A DNA stretch of 40,418 nucleotides from an uncultured Bacilli bacterium (GCA_944358435.1 CALVRD010000004.1:1-40418); one strand, 5' to 3'; counted from the stretch's first letter, positions 9,556 through 18,568 are shown. Translations and numbers: made by a program. The notes: a model not told the origin generated them from the letters alone.

Positions 9556-10011
9556 CTATATATTCATTATATATATAGCTAAAGAAAGAATAGTAGCAAA
9601 TAATGTTAAAAGTGCATAAGGTATTAATAATTTAGCACTTTTTTCTTTTAAAGTAGAAGTTTCAAGTATTAAGAATAAACAGGAAATAAAGGTAGCTAAG
9701 CAAGTAACAAAACCTAGAAAGTTATTTTTAAGTACAAAGAAAACTATTGTATATGACTGATTAAATATATAATTAATCAGTAAAGTTAATTTATATGATT
9801 TTGGTACTTTAAAACCATATTCATCAATAATACTAGTTGTACTTAAAGCAATAAATATGTAAACTATTGTCCAAGCAATACTATAAAATAGTTTTGGTGG
9901 AGCAAAACTAGGTAATTTTAGGATATTATAATAATTATAATCAATTGGAATAATACTTACTAAAAACAAAGGTATAAGTGAAAGTATAAAAATAATAGTT
10001 TTTTTTAACAT
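9556..10011 (-). CDS. TspO/MBR family membrane protein
   Basis: The only clear gene on the minus strand. The 151-residue protein has five hydrophobic helices and the TspO/MBR signature: LPSFAPPKLFYSIAWTIVY near 33-51, equivalent to the family's conserved WAPPG...W region. Family members bind tetrapyrroles or sterol-like ligands and are linked to stress responses. The first family tryptophan and the glycine after PP are replaced (SFAPPK), which is seen in divergent members. The ATG at 10011 follows AGAGGTG on the minus strand. It is divergent from the rhomboid gene with only 66 bases between them. The specific role is not known. Confidence 0.8.
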   Translation of the reverse strand: MLKKTIIFILSLIPLFLVSIIPIDYNYYNILKLPSFAPPKLFYSIAWTIVYIFIALSTTSIIDEYGFKVPKSYKLTLLINYIFNQSYTIVFFVLKNNFLGFVTCLATFISCLFLILETSTLKEKSAKLLIPYALLTLFATILSLAIYIMNI

Positions 10012-10077
10012 ATTTTCACCTCTTTCTTTATCTTATGTTTTAGTATATAATAATATTAGTTTTTTAGGAGGGAAATA

Positions 10078-11229
10078 ATGAAATCTGAAATGATGTTGGA
10101 CAACAAAAATACTATAACTATGAAATTACTTCATTATTTTATAACAGAAAAAAATTATAATCCTATAATTCTTCAAGGAGTAGAAGATGAGATATGGTTA
10201 GAAAATCTTGATGAAGATTATAAGATAATTCGTATTGTTTCTGGATATATTCATAATAATGAACAATTTGTTTTTGATAGATTTAAAACTAAAAGAATAA
10301 TGAAAAAGATAAAAAAGAAAACTTTATCTTTGAAGTTAAATGTCTTTAGTATTTTTCTAAATCTAGGAGATAATGTTACTGAGGAGTTGGATGAAAATCC
10401 TAATGCAATTTGTGTAAAAATAAATGCTGAGGCAGATTTTAATGAGAATGAAGAGATAAATAGAGCTTTTCCCGATTTAGTTAAAAAAATGAAATTTAGT
10501 GAACAAGGAATGGAGCTATTTATGAAAATAACTGGTGATATAAATAAACATAATAGGGAAGATGTTAGTCGAATTGAAAAGGTATTTAAACAAAAAATTC
10601 CTGTAATGACATATATATTGATTGCGATAAATGTGGTTGTATATGTTTTTGGAATCTTCTTTACAAATTATGATAATTTTATAAATGTTTTTTGTATTCA
10701 TGGGCCAAGTATAAGGGCTGGACAATTATATAGATTAATAACGGGAATATTTGTTCATAGTGGACTATTCCATATACTTTTTAATTGTTATGCTTTATAT
10801 GTTATTGGTAGTCAGATAGAAAGTTTTTTTGGTAAATGGAAATTTACAATAATATATTTCTTTAGTGGTTTAATAGGGGCATTATTCTCAATGACTTTTG
10901 GGGGTAATTATGCATCTGTTGGAGCAAGTGGAGCTATTTTTGGATTAATGGGTTCTCTATTATATTTTGGATATTATTACCGTGTATATCTTGGTAATGT
11001 TGTTAAAAGTCAGATATTACCATTAATTTTAATAAATTTAGTAGCAGGATTTGTTATACCTGGAATTGATGTCTATGCTCATATTGGTGGTTTAATTGGT
11101 GGTACTTTAATTACTATAGCTTTAGGGGTAAAAGATAAAAGTACAACATTTGAAAAAATAAATGGATATATAGTTGCAATAATTTTCTTAGCATTTGTTA
11201 GCTATATGGCTTTTGTTTTTGCTGCATAA
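10078..11229 (+). CDS. Rhomboid family intramembrane serine protease
   Basis: The 383-residue protein has a soluble N-terminal region of about 170 residues and then six to seven membrane helices. The rhomboid core is complete: HSGLFHILFN with H227, H232 and N236, catalytic serine S284 in GASGAIFGL, and catalytic histidine H335 in AHIGGLIGG. Such enzymes cleave membrane proteins within or near their membrane helices. The N-terminal region resembles the cytosolic extension of Bacillus GluP-type rhomboids in position and size, but I cannot identify its fold. The start follows AGGAGGG, and a TATAAT at 10046-10051 gives a plausible promoter. Substrates are unknown. Confidence 0.92.
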   Translation: MKSEMMLDNKNTITMKLLHYFITEKNYNPIILQGVEDEIWLENLDEDYKIIRIVSGYIHNNEQFVFDRFKTKRIMKKIKKKTLSLKLNVFSIFLNLGDNVTEELDENPNAICVKINAEADFNENEEINRAFPDLVKKMKFSEQGMELFMKITGDINKHNREDVSRIEKVFKQKIPVMTYILIAINVVVYVFGIFFTNYDNFINVFCIHGPSIRAGQLYRLITGIFVHSGLFHILFNCYALYVIGSQIESFFGKWKFTIIYFFSGLIGALFSMTFGGNYASVGASGAIFGLMGSLLYFGYYYRVYLGNVVKSQILPLILINLVAGFVIPGIDVYAHIGGLIGGTLITIALGVKDKSTTFEKINGYIVAIIFLAFVSYMAFVFAA

Positions 11230-11235
11230 ATTTTA

Positions 11236-11264
11236 TTGTAATTAAAAATAATAAATGATAAAAT
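11236..11264 (+). promoter_or_regulatory. Promoter of the ireB operon
   Basis: -35 TTGTAA at 11236-11241, 17-base spacer, extended -10 TGATAAAAT ending at 11264. The leader is about 16 bases. Confidence 0.7.
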
Positions 11265-11286
11265 ATGATTAAGATGAGGTGATAAT

Positions 11287-11541
11287 ATGTCACAAGACAA
11301 TACAAGTTTATTTGATTTAAAAGAAATAGACACTGAGTTAACTAGAAAGATTTTAGGAGAAGTTTATTCTTCACTAGAAGAAAGGGGATATAATCCTAGT
11401 AATCAAATAGTTGGATATTTAATTAGTGGTGATCCGGGATATATTTCAAGTTATCAAGATGCCCGTAGTAAAATTCAAGAAATTGATCGAGCTAAGATTA
11501 TTGAAATTCTTTTAGATGAATTTCGTAAAAATACAAAATGA
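11287..11541 (+). CDS. ireB: IreB family regulatory protein (UPF0297)
   Basis: Small 84-residue protein of the IreB/YrzL family. In Enterococcus, IreB is a target of the Ser/Thr kinase IreK and modulates cephalosporin resistance. Seen: the conserved N-terminal TSLFDLKEID and the family block YNPSNQIVGYLISGDPGYIS. The start follows GAGGTG. It overlaps ruvX by ATGA, the usual arrangement in Bacillota. It ends with TGA, which shows that TGA is a stop in this organism. No IreK-type kinase is in the window. Confidence 0.95.
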   Translation: MSQDNTSLFDLKEIDTELTRKILGEVYSSLEERGYNPSNQIVGYLISGDPGYISSYQDARSKIQEIDRAKIIEILLDEFRKNTK

Positions 11542-11969
11542 AATATATTGGCTTAGATTTGGGAAGTAGAACACTAGGTATTTCTTTAAGTGATAATACT
11601 GGACTTATTGCTTCTACATATAAAACAATTAGACATAATGAAGAATATGATTTACTTATAGATGAAGTTAAAAAAATAGCTACAGAAGTAAATGCTGCGG
11701 GAATAGTTTTAGGTTTTCCTAAAAATATGAATAATACTATTGGTCCTAAGGGAGAGTTGAGTTTAAAGTTTAAAGAAATGCTAGAAAAAGTAGTATCGAT
11801 TCCTATTTATTTACAAGATGAAAGGTTAACTACTAAAAGTGCAACTGATATGTTAATAATGGGAAATGTTTCTAGAAAAGATCGTAAAAAAGTAGTTGAT
11901 AGTGTTGCGGCAACAATTATTTTACAATCATTTTTAGATAAGAAAGGAAAAGAAGATGAAAGAAAATAA
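11538..11969 (+). CDS. ruvX: RuvX/YqgF Holliday junction resolvase-like protein
   Basis: RNase H-fold nuclease family, implicated in Holliday junction resolution and in pre-16S rRNA end processing. The 143-residue protein carries the expected acidic motifs: GLDLGSRTLGIS with D7 at the N-terminus, GFPKNMN in the middle, DERLTT near 94-99 and a final acidic residue in VVDSVAA. Length is normal. It overlaps ireB by four bases and the next gene by fourteen, so all three are translationally coupled. Confidence 0.95.
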   Translation: MKYIGLDLGSRTLGISLSDNTGLIASTYKTIRHNEEYDLLIDEVKKIATEVNAAGIVLGFPKNMNNTIGPKGELSLKFKEMLEKVVSIPIYLQDERLTTKSATDMLIMGNVSRKDRKKVVDSVAATIILQSFLDKKGKEDERK

Positions 11970-12249
11970 ATTTACATTAATTGATGATAATGGAGTTGAA
12001 ACAACGTATGATGTATTGTTTACATATGAAAGTGATGAGACAGGTAAACATTATATTGCTTACACAGATAATAGTTTAGATGAGACTGGTAATATCCAAG
12101 TATATGCTTCGATTTTTGATCCAACTAATCCTAATTCTAGATTAGAGCCAATTGAAACTGAAAAAGAATGGAAAGTTGTTGAAACGATTCTTGAAACATT
12201 GCAAGAAGAAGTTAAGAAAAAAGTAGGAGAACAAAATAATGAGCAGTAG
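11956..12249 (+). CDS. DUF1292 (YrzB-like) protein
   Basis: Small acidic protein of 97 residues of the DUF1292 family. Its place after ireB-ruvX matches Bacillus yrzB. Seen: FTLIDDNGVETTYDVLFTYE at the N-terminus, a beta-rich middle with a conserved YTDNS, and an acidic helix at the C-terminus. No function is established for the family. The start lies within the end of ruvX. Confidence 0.85.
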   Translation: MKENKFTLIDDNGVETTYDVLFTYESDETGKHYIAYTDNSLDETGNIQVYASIFDPTNPNSRLEPIETEKEWKVVETILETLQEEVKKKVGEQNNEQ

Positions 12250-12275
12250 CTCTTTATTTTTTGAAAGGAAGAATT

Positions 12276-13358
12276 ATGGCAGTAAAAAAGAAAGTAAAAA
12301 TACTTATAATATTTATAATTTTTATTTTAGTAATATTATTAGCTGGTTTAATAACTTGGAATGTGTTACAAAGCCCTGTAGATTCAAAAGATAATAGTGA
12401 AATAGAAGTAGTTATTCCTGAAGGCTCAGGAGCTAGTAAAATAGGAGAAATTTTAAAAGAAAAAGAATTAATTAGAAGTGCTAATTTTTTTAAATTATAT
12501 TTAAAAATAACAAAACCTAAATCATTAAAGGCAACTACTTATAAATTAAAAAAGAATATGTCTTTGGAGCAAATTATTAAGGCTTTAGAAAAGGGAAATA
12601 GTTATAATCCAGATGAGGTAAATATCACTATTCAAGAAGGTCTTAATATGCGAGAAGTTGCGAAAATAATTTCTTCTAAGACTTCTAATAGTTATGAAGA
12701 TGTAATTAATAAAAGTAATGATGAACAATATATTAGAAGATTAATTAATAAGTATTGGTTCATTACAGAAGATGTATTAAATAAAGAAATATATTATAAA
12801 TTAGAAGGATATATTTATCCAGATACTTATACTTTAGCTAATGAAGAGGTAGATGTAGAATATATTTTTGATAAAATGCTTGATGAAATGGAGAAAAAAT
12901 TAGAATCATATAAGTATTTTGATTATAGTAATATGAGTATTCATGAACGTTTAACTTTAGCTAGTATGGTAGAAAAAGAAAGTTCTGTTTCAACAGATAG
13001 GTCAAAGATGGCTAGTGTTTTCGTTAATAGATTAAAATTAGGTATGAATTTAGGTAGTGATGTTACTGCTAAATATGCTAATAAAATAGATGAAAAAAGA
13101 GCCTTAACTAAAGCTGAATTTCAAATTAATAGTCCTTATAACACACGTTTAAGTAATGGAAGTATGAATGGTAAATTACCAATAGGGCCAATTTCAACAA
13201 TATCTAAAAGTAGTATTGATGCTGCCTTTAATCCGGATGATACAGAATATATTTATTTTATTTCAAATATTGATACTTTAGAGACTTTTTTCTTTGAAGA
13301 ATATTCTGATTTTATGAATAAAAAAGAAGAATTAGCAAGTGTAAATAAGGGATATTAG
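12276..13358 (+). CDS. mltG: Endolytic murein transglycosylase MltG
   Basis: Membrane-anchored lytic transglycosylase that cuts nascent glycan strands and helps release them from the synthesis machinery. The 360-residue protein has one N-terminal membrane helix (about 10-30), a LysM-like region and the YceG/MltG domain. Catalytic E233 lies in SMVEKESS. Family blocks LEGYIYPDTY and PYNTRLSNG...LPIGPISTIS are present. I start at the ATG at 12276, preceded by AAGGAAG, not at the in-frame TTG at 12261. Its place between the YrzB-like gene and the O-methyltransferase matches Bacillus yrrL. Confidence 0.95.
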   Translation: MAVKKKVKILIIFIIFILVILLAGLITWNVLQSPVDSKDNSEIEVVIPEGSGASKIGEILKEKELIRSANFFKLYLKITKPKSLKATTYKLKKNMSLEQIIKALEKGNSYNPDEVNITIQEGLNMREVAKIISSKTSNSYEDVINKSNDEQYIRRLINKYWFITEDVLNKEIYYKLEGYIYPDTYTLANEEVDVEYIFDKMLDEMEKKLESYKYFDYSNMSIHERLTLASMVEKESSVSTDRSKMASVFVNRLKLGMNLGSDVTAKYANKIDEKRALTKAEFQINSPYNTRLSNGSMNGKLPIGPISTISKSSIDAAFNPDDTEYIYFISNIDTLETFFFEEYSDFMNKKEELASVNKGY

Positions 13359-13365
13359 GTGGGTT

Positions 13366-13956
13366 ATGAATATAGATGATCAAATAAATAAGATGAAAAA
13401 ATATGCTGAAGAAAATAATGTACCAATTATGCTTGATGATGGTATAAATTTTCTTACTAGTTATATTAAAGAAAATAATATTGAAAATATTTTAGAAATA
13501 GGTACGGCTATTGGATATTCATCTATAATGATGGCTTTAGTAAATGAGAAGGTAAAAGTAACAAGTATTGAACGTGATGAAAAAAGGTATTTAGAGGCAA
13601 TTAAAAATATTAAAAAATTTAATTTAGAGGATCGCATTAATTTAATATATAATGATGCAATGGATGTAAATTTAATAGATGAGTACGATCTTATCTTTAT
13701 TGATGCTGCTAAAGCTCAAAATATTAAGTTTTTTGAAAAGTTTGAGAAGAACTTAAAAGTAAAAGGAACTATAATTACAGATAATTTAAAATTTCATGGA
13801 CTTGTAGAAAAAGCTGAAGATGAAATATCTAGTCGTAATTTAAGAGCTTTGGTTAGAAAAGTAAGAGCTTATGTTGAATATTTAAAAGAAAATACTAGAT
13901 ACAAAACAACCTTTTATGAAATTGGTGATGGAATATCAGTGAGTATAAAAGAATAG
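13366..13956 (+). CDS. trmR: O-methyltransferase, TrmR-like
   Basis: SAM-dependent methyltransferase of the class I O-methyltransferase_3 family, 196 residues. Seen: the SAM loop ILEIGTAIGYSS at 41-52, the acidic residue of SIERD after strand 2, and IFIDAAKAQ, the metal/substrate motif. Its position right after mltG and before two U32 genes matches Bacillus yrrM (trmR), which methylates 5-hydroxyuridine at the tRNA wobble base to 5-methoxyuridine. The assignment to TrmR rests on gene order plus family. Confidence 0.85.
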   Translation: MNIDDQINKMKKYAEENNVPIMLDDGINFLTSYIKENNIENILEIGTAIGYSSIMMALVNEKVKVTSIERDEKRYLEAIKNIKKFNLEDRINLIYNDAMDVNLIDEYDLIFIDAAKAQNIKFFEKFEKNLKVKGTIITDNLKFHGLVEKAEDEISSRNLRALVRKVRAYVEYLKENTRYKTTFYEIGDGISVSIKE

Positions 13957-14075
13957 TAGAAAAGAGGAACATTTATTTTAGTGGGAAATGTCTTCTCTAA
14001 ATATATAGATAGCAATGAGACGAAGAACTTTTCTTTCCTTTTTTTTTGATGTATAATAAGTTCGCGAGGTGACTT
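13957..14075 (+). other. Gap inside the operon with a weak hairpin and T-run
   Basis: An imperfect stem (AGAGGAACATTT with AAATGTCTTCTCT, about 13964-13998) is followed later by a pyrimidine run ending in eight or more T at 14036-14048. A TATAAT at 14052-14057 follows, without a good -35 box. This may be a weak terminator/attenuator plus an internal promoter for the U32 genes. The evidence is thin. Confidence 0.3.
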
Positions 14076-14930
14076 ATGAAATTACTAGTAGAACTTCAAA
14101 AATATGAACAAGTTGATGCTGATGGATTAATTTTAGCTTTAAAAGATTTTTCAGCTCAAAGTCCAGCTACATATACTAAAGAAGAGATAAAAGTTATAAT
14201 TGATAAAAATAAAGATAAAGAAATATTTGTAAGTATTAATAAAAATATTTTTAATAAAGAGTTAGATAATTTAAAAGAACAATTATTATATTTAGATAAA
14301 TTAAATATTAAAGGAATATTCTTCTATGATTTAGCAATTCTTCAATTAAAAAAAGAATTAAATTTAAAGACTGATTTAATTTGGAATCAAACTTATATGG
14401 TAAATAATTATAGAACTTGTAATTACTATTATAGTAAAGGTGTAAAATATGCTTTATTAAGTAAAGAAATAACTTTAGAAGAAATACTTGAAATTAATTA
14501 TTTAAGTAAAATTACTCCGATGGTTGAAGTATTAAGTATGCCTAGTGTTGCTTTTTCTAAGAGAAGTCTTGTTTCTAATTATTATAAAGATTTAAATAAA
14601 GATCCTAAAAAGGAAATTACTGTAACAGAAAAATTAACTAATCAAAAATATATGCTTATTGAAGATAAAGATGGAACAAATTTCTTTTTAAAACGTATTA
14701 CTAATGGGACTATTGTGATAAAAGATTTATTTGAAGCTAAGATTCCTTATATAATTATGAGAGAGTATGGTATTACTAGTGAATTATTTAGAGAAATAAT
14801 TATTGATACTAAAGAGTATATAAAAGGAAATTGTCAGGATAAAGATTATCTTACTAAATATCAAAAATTAGGGGATGATACTAACTTTTTCTTTAAAAAG
14901 ACAATTTATAGGGTAAGGAAAAATGGATAG
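14076..14930 (+). CDS. trhP1: U32 family protein, TrhP1-like (tRNA hydroxylation)
   Basis: Short member (284 residues) of the peptidase U32 family. In Bacillus the equivalent pair yrrN/yrrO (trhP1/trhP2) makes 5-hydroxyuridine at position 34 of tRNA. Seen: a TIM-barrel-like pattern with DFSAQSP, IKGIFFYDLAILQLKK and VEVLSMPSVAFSKRSLVSNYY. The last occupies the usual cysteine-cluster region but keeps none of its cysteines, as expected for the non-cluster partner. The start follows GAGGTG. It overlaps the next gene by 8 bases, so the two are translated together. Confidence 0.82.
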   Translation: MKLLVELQKYEQVDADGLILALKDFSAQSPATYTKEEIKVIIDKNKDKEIFVSINKNIFNKELDNLKEQLLYLDKLNIKGIFFYDLAILQLKKELNLKTDLIWNQTYMVNNYRTCNYYYSKGVKYALLSKEITLEEILEINYLSKITPMVEVLSMPSVAFSKRSLVSNYYKDLNKDPKKEITVTEKLTNQKYMLIEDKDGTNFFLKRITNGTIVIKDLFEAKIPYIIMREYGITSELFREIIIDTKEYIKGNCQDKDYLTKYQKLGDDTNFFFKKTIYRVRKNG

Positions 14931-16107
14931 AATAGAATTGTTATCTCCAGCAGGGGATTTAGAAAGATTAAAAGTAACTTTATTATATGGGGCAGATGCA
15001 GTATATATTGGAGGAGAAAAATATAGCCTTAGAGCTAATGCAACTAATTTTACTTTAGAAAATATTAAAGATGCTTGTATATTTGCACATAAATTAAATA
15101 AAAAAGTTTACTTAACTTTGAATATTGTTTTTCATAATGAAGATATGGATGGAGTAGATGACTATATTAAAGATGTAGTAGACGCTGGGATAGATGCTTT
15201 TATTGTTAGCGATCCATTTATAATTTCTCATATAAAAGAAAATTATCCACAAGTAGAAGTACATTTATCTACACAGAATTCTACTAGTAATTATAAAGCA
15301 ATTGAATATTTTCAAAGTGAAGGAGTCGATCGAGTAGTTTTAGCTAGAGAAGTTAGTTTGATGGACGCTAAAGAGATGATTGAAAAAACGGGTATTGATA
15401 TAGAAATGTTTATTCATGGAGCAATGTGTACTTGTTTTTCAGGAAGATGTGCATTATCAAATTATGTAACTAATAGGGATGCTAATAGAGGTGGGTGTGC
15501 ACAAGTATGTCGATTTGCTTTTAAGACGGATTTAGAAAAAGATTTTACAATGGCTACTAAAGATTTAAACTTAGCTTGTTATATTGGAGATATGATTGAT
15601 GCTGGTATTAAAAGTTTAAAAGTTGAAGGTAGAATGAGATCTTTATATTATCTAGCAACAGTAATTGGTACTTATCGAGAAATAATAGATAGTTATTATA
15701 ATAATACTTTAACAGATGAAGAAATGAAAATATTAGAATATCGTTTAAGTAGGGTTGCAAATAGAGAAGTTTCAACACAATATTTAATGAAAGAAGCGGA
15801 TTATAAAGATCAATACTATAGTGGTAGACAAGAGTTATCTAATCAAGATTATTTAGGATTAATAACGGGTTATGATTATGAAAATGATTGTTTAATTATG
15901 GTTGAAAGAAATTACTTTAAGGCAGGAGATAAAATTGAATTTTTTACACCAACTGGTAAAGTTTATTCGTATGTAGTTGATAAAATATATGATGAAGATA
16001 TGAACTTATTAGAGGTTGCTAGACATCCAGAACAGGTATTAAAATTAAAGTTTCCTGAAGAACTACCTGTATATTCTATGGCTCGTTTAGTAACTTATGA
16101 GGGGTGA
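14923..16107 (+). CDS. trhP2: U32 family protein, TrhP2-like (tRNA hydroxylation)
   Basis: Full-length U32 family protein (394 residues). The N-terminal RIELLSPAGDLERLK and GADAVYIGG are typical. The family signature MFIHGAMCTCFSGRCALS and the following GGCAQVCR supply cysteines like those binding an iron-sulfur cluster in related hydroxylation proteins. A C-terminal beta domain (about 300-394) is present. Together with the TrhP1-like neighbour it would convert wobble uridine to 5-hydroxyuridine, using a prephenate-dependent route in known systems. TrmR would then methylate it. Older annotations call this family collagenase-like protease. It ends in TGA just before the next GTG start. Confidence 0.9.
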   Translation: MDRIELLSPAGDLERLKVTLLYGADAVYIGGEKYSLRANATNFTLENIKDACIFAHKLNKKVYLTLNIVFHNEDMDGVDDYIKDVVDAGIDAFIVSDPFIISHIKENYPQVEVHLSTQNSTSNYKAIEYFQSEGVDRVVLAREVSLMDAKEMIEKTGIDIEMFIHGAMCTCFSGRCALSNYVTNRDANRGGCAQVCRFAFKTDLEKDFTMATKDLNLACYIGDMIDAGIKSLKVEGRMRSLYYLATVIGTYREIIDSYYNNTLTDEEMKILEYRLSRVANREVSTQYLMKEADYKDQYYSGRQELSNQDYLGLITGYDYENDCLIMVERNYFKAGDKIEFFTPTGKVYSYVVDKIYDEDMNLLEVARHPEQVLKLKFPEELPVYSMARLVTYEG

Positions 16108-16112
16108 TAATT

Positions 16113-17231
16113 GTGAATAATTTACAATTAGCAAAAGAAAATTTTTTAGCAGTAGAAAATACTTTTAGTGTATTTGCGACTAAAAGTAGTGAAGCAATTC
16201 GTTTTAAAGAAGAAGATGATGATATAAGAACACCATTTTTTAGAGATGTTGATCGAATTATTCATGCTATGAGTTATAATCGTTATTCAGATAAGACACA
16301 AGTATTTTCTTTTACTAAAAATGATCATATTTCTAAGAGAATGGTTCATGTTCAATTAGTAAGTAAAATTGCTAGAACTATTGGTAGAGGATTAGGATTA
16401 AATACAGATTTAATTGAAGCTATTGCTTTGGGTCATGATATTGGGCATACTCCTCTTGGGCATACGGGAGAAGCTTTATTAAATGAAATATCACTTAAAG
16501 AATTAAATGAATATTTTGCTCATAATATTCAAAGTGTTCGTCATTATTTAGAAATTGAAAATAATGGCGAGGGGTTAAATTTAACAGTTCAAGTATTAGA
16601 TGGAATTATGTGTCATAATGGAGAAATGCTTACAAATGAATATGTTCCTGTAAAAAAGAGTAAAGAAGAGTTCTATAATCAATATAAAAAATCATATACA
16701 GATTTAAAATCTTCAAAAATTGTTCATCCTATGACACTTGAAGGTTGTATTGTAAGAATAAGTGATATTATTGGTTATATTGGGCGAGATATAGAAGATG
16801 CAATTAGTTTAGGAGAATTAAAGAGAGAAGATATTCCTAAAGAAATAGTGGATGTTTTAGGGGATAATAATAAAGATATTATTAATACTGTAGTAATTGA
16901 TATAATTGAAAATAGTATTAATAAACCTTATTTAAAGATGAGTGAAGAAGTATATGAAGCTCTTATATCTTTAAAGAAATTTAATTATAAAAATATTTAT
17001 GATAAAAGTTTGACTTCAGAAGAAAAAGAATATTATCGTCAGGGTATGAATAAAATATATAATGAATATTTAAATGATATTGAAAAGAAGAATACTAATA
17101 GTTTAATTTATACAATATTTTTAAATAATCAATCTGATGACTATAAAAAAAAGATACCAGTTAAACGTCAAGTAATTGATTTTATTGCGGGAATGACTGA
17201 TGATTTCTTTTTAGCAGAAATAGAGAAATAG
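16113..17231 (+). CDS. dGTPase-like HD-domain triphosphohydrolase
   Basis: Metal-dependent phosphohydrolase that most likely splits dNTPs to nucleosides and triphosphate. The 372-residue protein has the dGTPase pattern: RDVDRIIHAMSYNRYSDKTQVF near the N-terminus, then the HD ligands, H79 in RMVHVQ and H108-D109 in LGHDIGHTPLGH. A later HNGE follows. I start at the GTG at 16113, preceded by GAGGGGTGA, rather than the in-frame GTG at 16104 that overlaps the previous gene's stop. It takes the place where Bacillus has udk. It could act on dGTP or other dNTPs. Confidence 0.88.
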   Translation: MNNLQLAKENFLAVENTFSVFATKSSEAIRFKEEDDDIRTPFFRDVDRIIHAMSYNRYSDKTQVFSFTKNDHISKRMVHVQLVSKIARTIGRGLGLNTDLIEAIALGHDIGHTPLGHTGEALLNEISLKELNEYFAHNIQSVRHYLEIENNGEGLNLTVQVLDGIMCHNGEMLTNEYVPVKKSKEEFYNQYKKSYTDLKSSKIVHPMTLEGCIVRISDIIGYIGRDIEDAISLGELKREDIPKEIVDVLGDNNKDIINTVVIDIIENSINKPYLKMSEEVYEALISLKKFNYKNIYDKSLTSEEKEYYRQGMNKIYNEYLNDIEKKNTNSLIYTIFLNNQSDDYKKKIPVKRQVIDFIAGMTDDFFLAEIEK

Positions 17232-17234
17232 TTG

Positions 17235-17263
17235 TTGATAAAATGATAATTTTGTGATATAAT
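17235..17263 (+). promoter_or_regulatory. Promoter of the unknown membrane protein gene
   Basis: -35 TTGATA at 17235-17240, 17-base spacer, extended -10 TGATATAAT ending at 17263. Confidence 0.8.
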
Positions 17264-17298
17264 ACAGCTACTTTTAGAGAACGAGGGATGATTAATAA

Positions 17299-17922
17299 AT
17301 GAGAGATTATACTATGAAAAATGAAGATAATAGTATGTTTATAGTTGATACTGGTCTATCTGATCAAGAAAAAGATATTTATGTTAAGTTTGCAAATGGT
17401 GATATTTGTTTTTATGATAATTGTAATGCAAATAATATGATAATAGATAAAATATTAGAAGAACAAGTATCCAATGGAGTAAATAGATTAAATTATTTTA
17501 AAAATCATAGAATATTTACTATAGGAGCAGATGTTGTATTAATGGCATCAACTGGTGCAGCTATTGTTTCTGTATGTACAATGGCTTCAGATACTAATAA
17601 AATTTTATTAGCTGGATTAACTGGTGCATCCATTATTTTACAAGGAGTTTTACTTACTAAAACATTTTCTTTATCTAGAACTATTTTGGAATTAGAGAAG
17701 TTTAAGCTTCGTGATACAAATAGGGAAGCATTAACAGAAGCACCAAAATATGCTCCAAATTCATATGCGGGGTTAAGTAATAAAACAATAGAATTTCTTG
17801 AAAGTTCAGATGATCCTTTCCATGCACGTTATGAAAAAAATTGGACAAGAAGTGATATTGAAACAATTAATAGAAATGTTGAACGTGAAAAGGTTTTACA
17901 ACTTAAACCTTGTAGAAAATAA
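17299..17922 (+). CDS. Unknown protein with a central two-helix membrane hairpin
   Basis: I do not recognise this 207-residue protein. It has a soluble N-terminal half (1-70) rich in acidic and asparagine residues, two closely spaced membrane helices (about 72-94 and 101-120) and a charged C-terminal half of about 85 residues. Both ends probably lie in the cytoplasm. No signal peptide or catalytic motif is visible. It has its own strong promoter and sits between the dGTPase-like gene and greA, which also has its own promoter, so it is probably a single-gene transcript. Confidence 0.75.
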   Translation: MRDYTMKNEDNSMFIVDTGLSDQEKDIYVKFANGDICFYDNCNANNMIIDKILEEQVSNGVNRLNYFKNHRIFTIGADVVLMASTGAAIVSVCTMASDTNKILLAGLTGASIILQGVLLTKTFSLSRTILELEKFKLRDTNREALTEAPKYAPNSYAGLSNKTIEFLESSDDPFHARYEKNWTRSDIETINRNVEREKVLQLKPCRK

Positions 17923-17940
17923 TTATAAAGTGATAAGTTC

Positions 17941-17969
17941 TTGCTAAAAGTAAAAAAATATGATATACT
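17941..17969 (+). promoter_or_regulatory. Promoter of greA
   Basis: -35 TTGCTA at 17941-17946, 17-base spacer, extended -10 TGATATACT ending at 17969. A leader of about 60 bases precedes the greA start. Confidence 0.75.
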
Positions 17970-18035
17970 TTGGCAAGTTGAGTTTAGTATTCAATTAAAT
18001 TGAGATAGTATGAAAACATTTACGAGGTGATAAAA

Positions 18036-18506
18036 ATGGGAAATAAAAATACAGTATATCTAACTCAAGAAGGATTAGAAGATTTAAAAAACGAATTAGA
18101 TAATTTGATAAATGTTAGACGTCCAGAAAATATTCAAGCTATTAAGGAAGCTAGAGCATTAGGAGATTTATCTGAAAATGCTGATTATGATGCTGCTCGT
18201 AATGAACAAGCACAAATTGAAGCTCGTATTAAGCAATTAGAAAAGATGTTAGAAAATGTTTCAATAATTTCTGAAGTATCAAAAGATACAGTTGGAATTG
18301 GTAATACTGTTTGTATTAAATATGTTGATGATGATGAGGAAGATGAATATAAGATTGTTGGCTCACAAGAAGCTGATCCATTTGAAAGTAGAATTTCAAA
18401 TGAGAGTCCAATTGCTAAGGCCTTATTTAATCATAAAGTAGGAGATACAGTTACAGTAGAAAGCCCAAATGGGTCATATGAAATTGAAATTATTGAAATA
18501 AAATAA
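18036..18506 (+). CDS. greA: Transcription elongation factor GreA
   Basis: Binds RNA polymerase and stimulates cleavage of the transcript in backtracked complexes. The 156-residue protein has the N-terminal coiled coil with LTQEGLEDLKNELDNL, then GDLSENADYDAARNEQ at its tip with the acidic residues that reach the active site. The C-terminal FKBP-like domain has ESPIAKALFNHKVGDTV. The start is the ATG at 18036. An in-frame GTG at 18027 is part of the ribosome site GAGGTG itself. It ends the conserved ireB-to-greA block. Confidence 0.96.
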   Translation: MGNKNTVYLTQEGLEDLKNELDNLINVRRPENIQAIKEARALGDLSENADYDAARNEQAQIEARIKQLEKMLENVSIISEVSKDTVGIGNTVCIKYVDDDEEDEYKIVGSQEADPFESRISNESPIAKALFNHKVGDTVTVESPNGSYEIEIIEIK

Positions 18507-18543
18507 ACTAGGACAAAATATAATTATTTGAATTTAAGGTAGG

Positions 18544-18568
18544 AAGATAAAATTTCTATCTTTTTTTT
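18544..18568 (+). terminator. Intrinsic terminator after greA
   Basis: Short stem AAGATA with TATCTT, 7-base loop, running into a stretch of nine or so T residues. Confidence 0.75.

Noticed and set aside
9556-9578. Palindrome CTATATAT/ATATATAG between the kinase and tspO as a two-way terminator
   Set aside because: The stem is only A-T pairs, lies within the end of tspO and has only a short A-run beside it, so stability is too low to claim.
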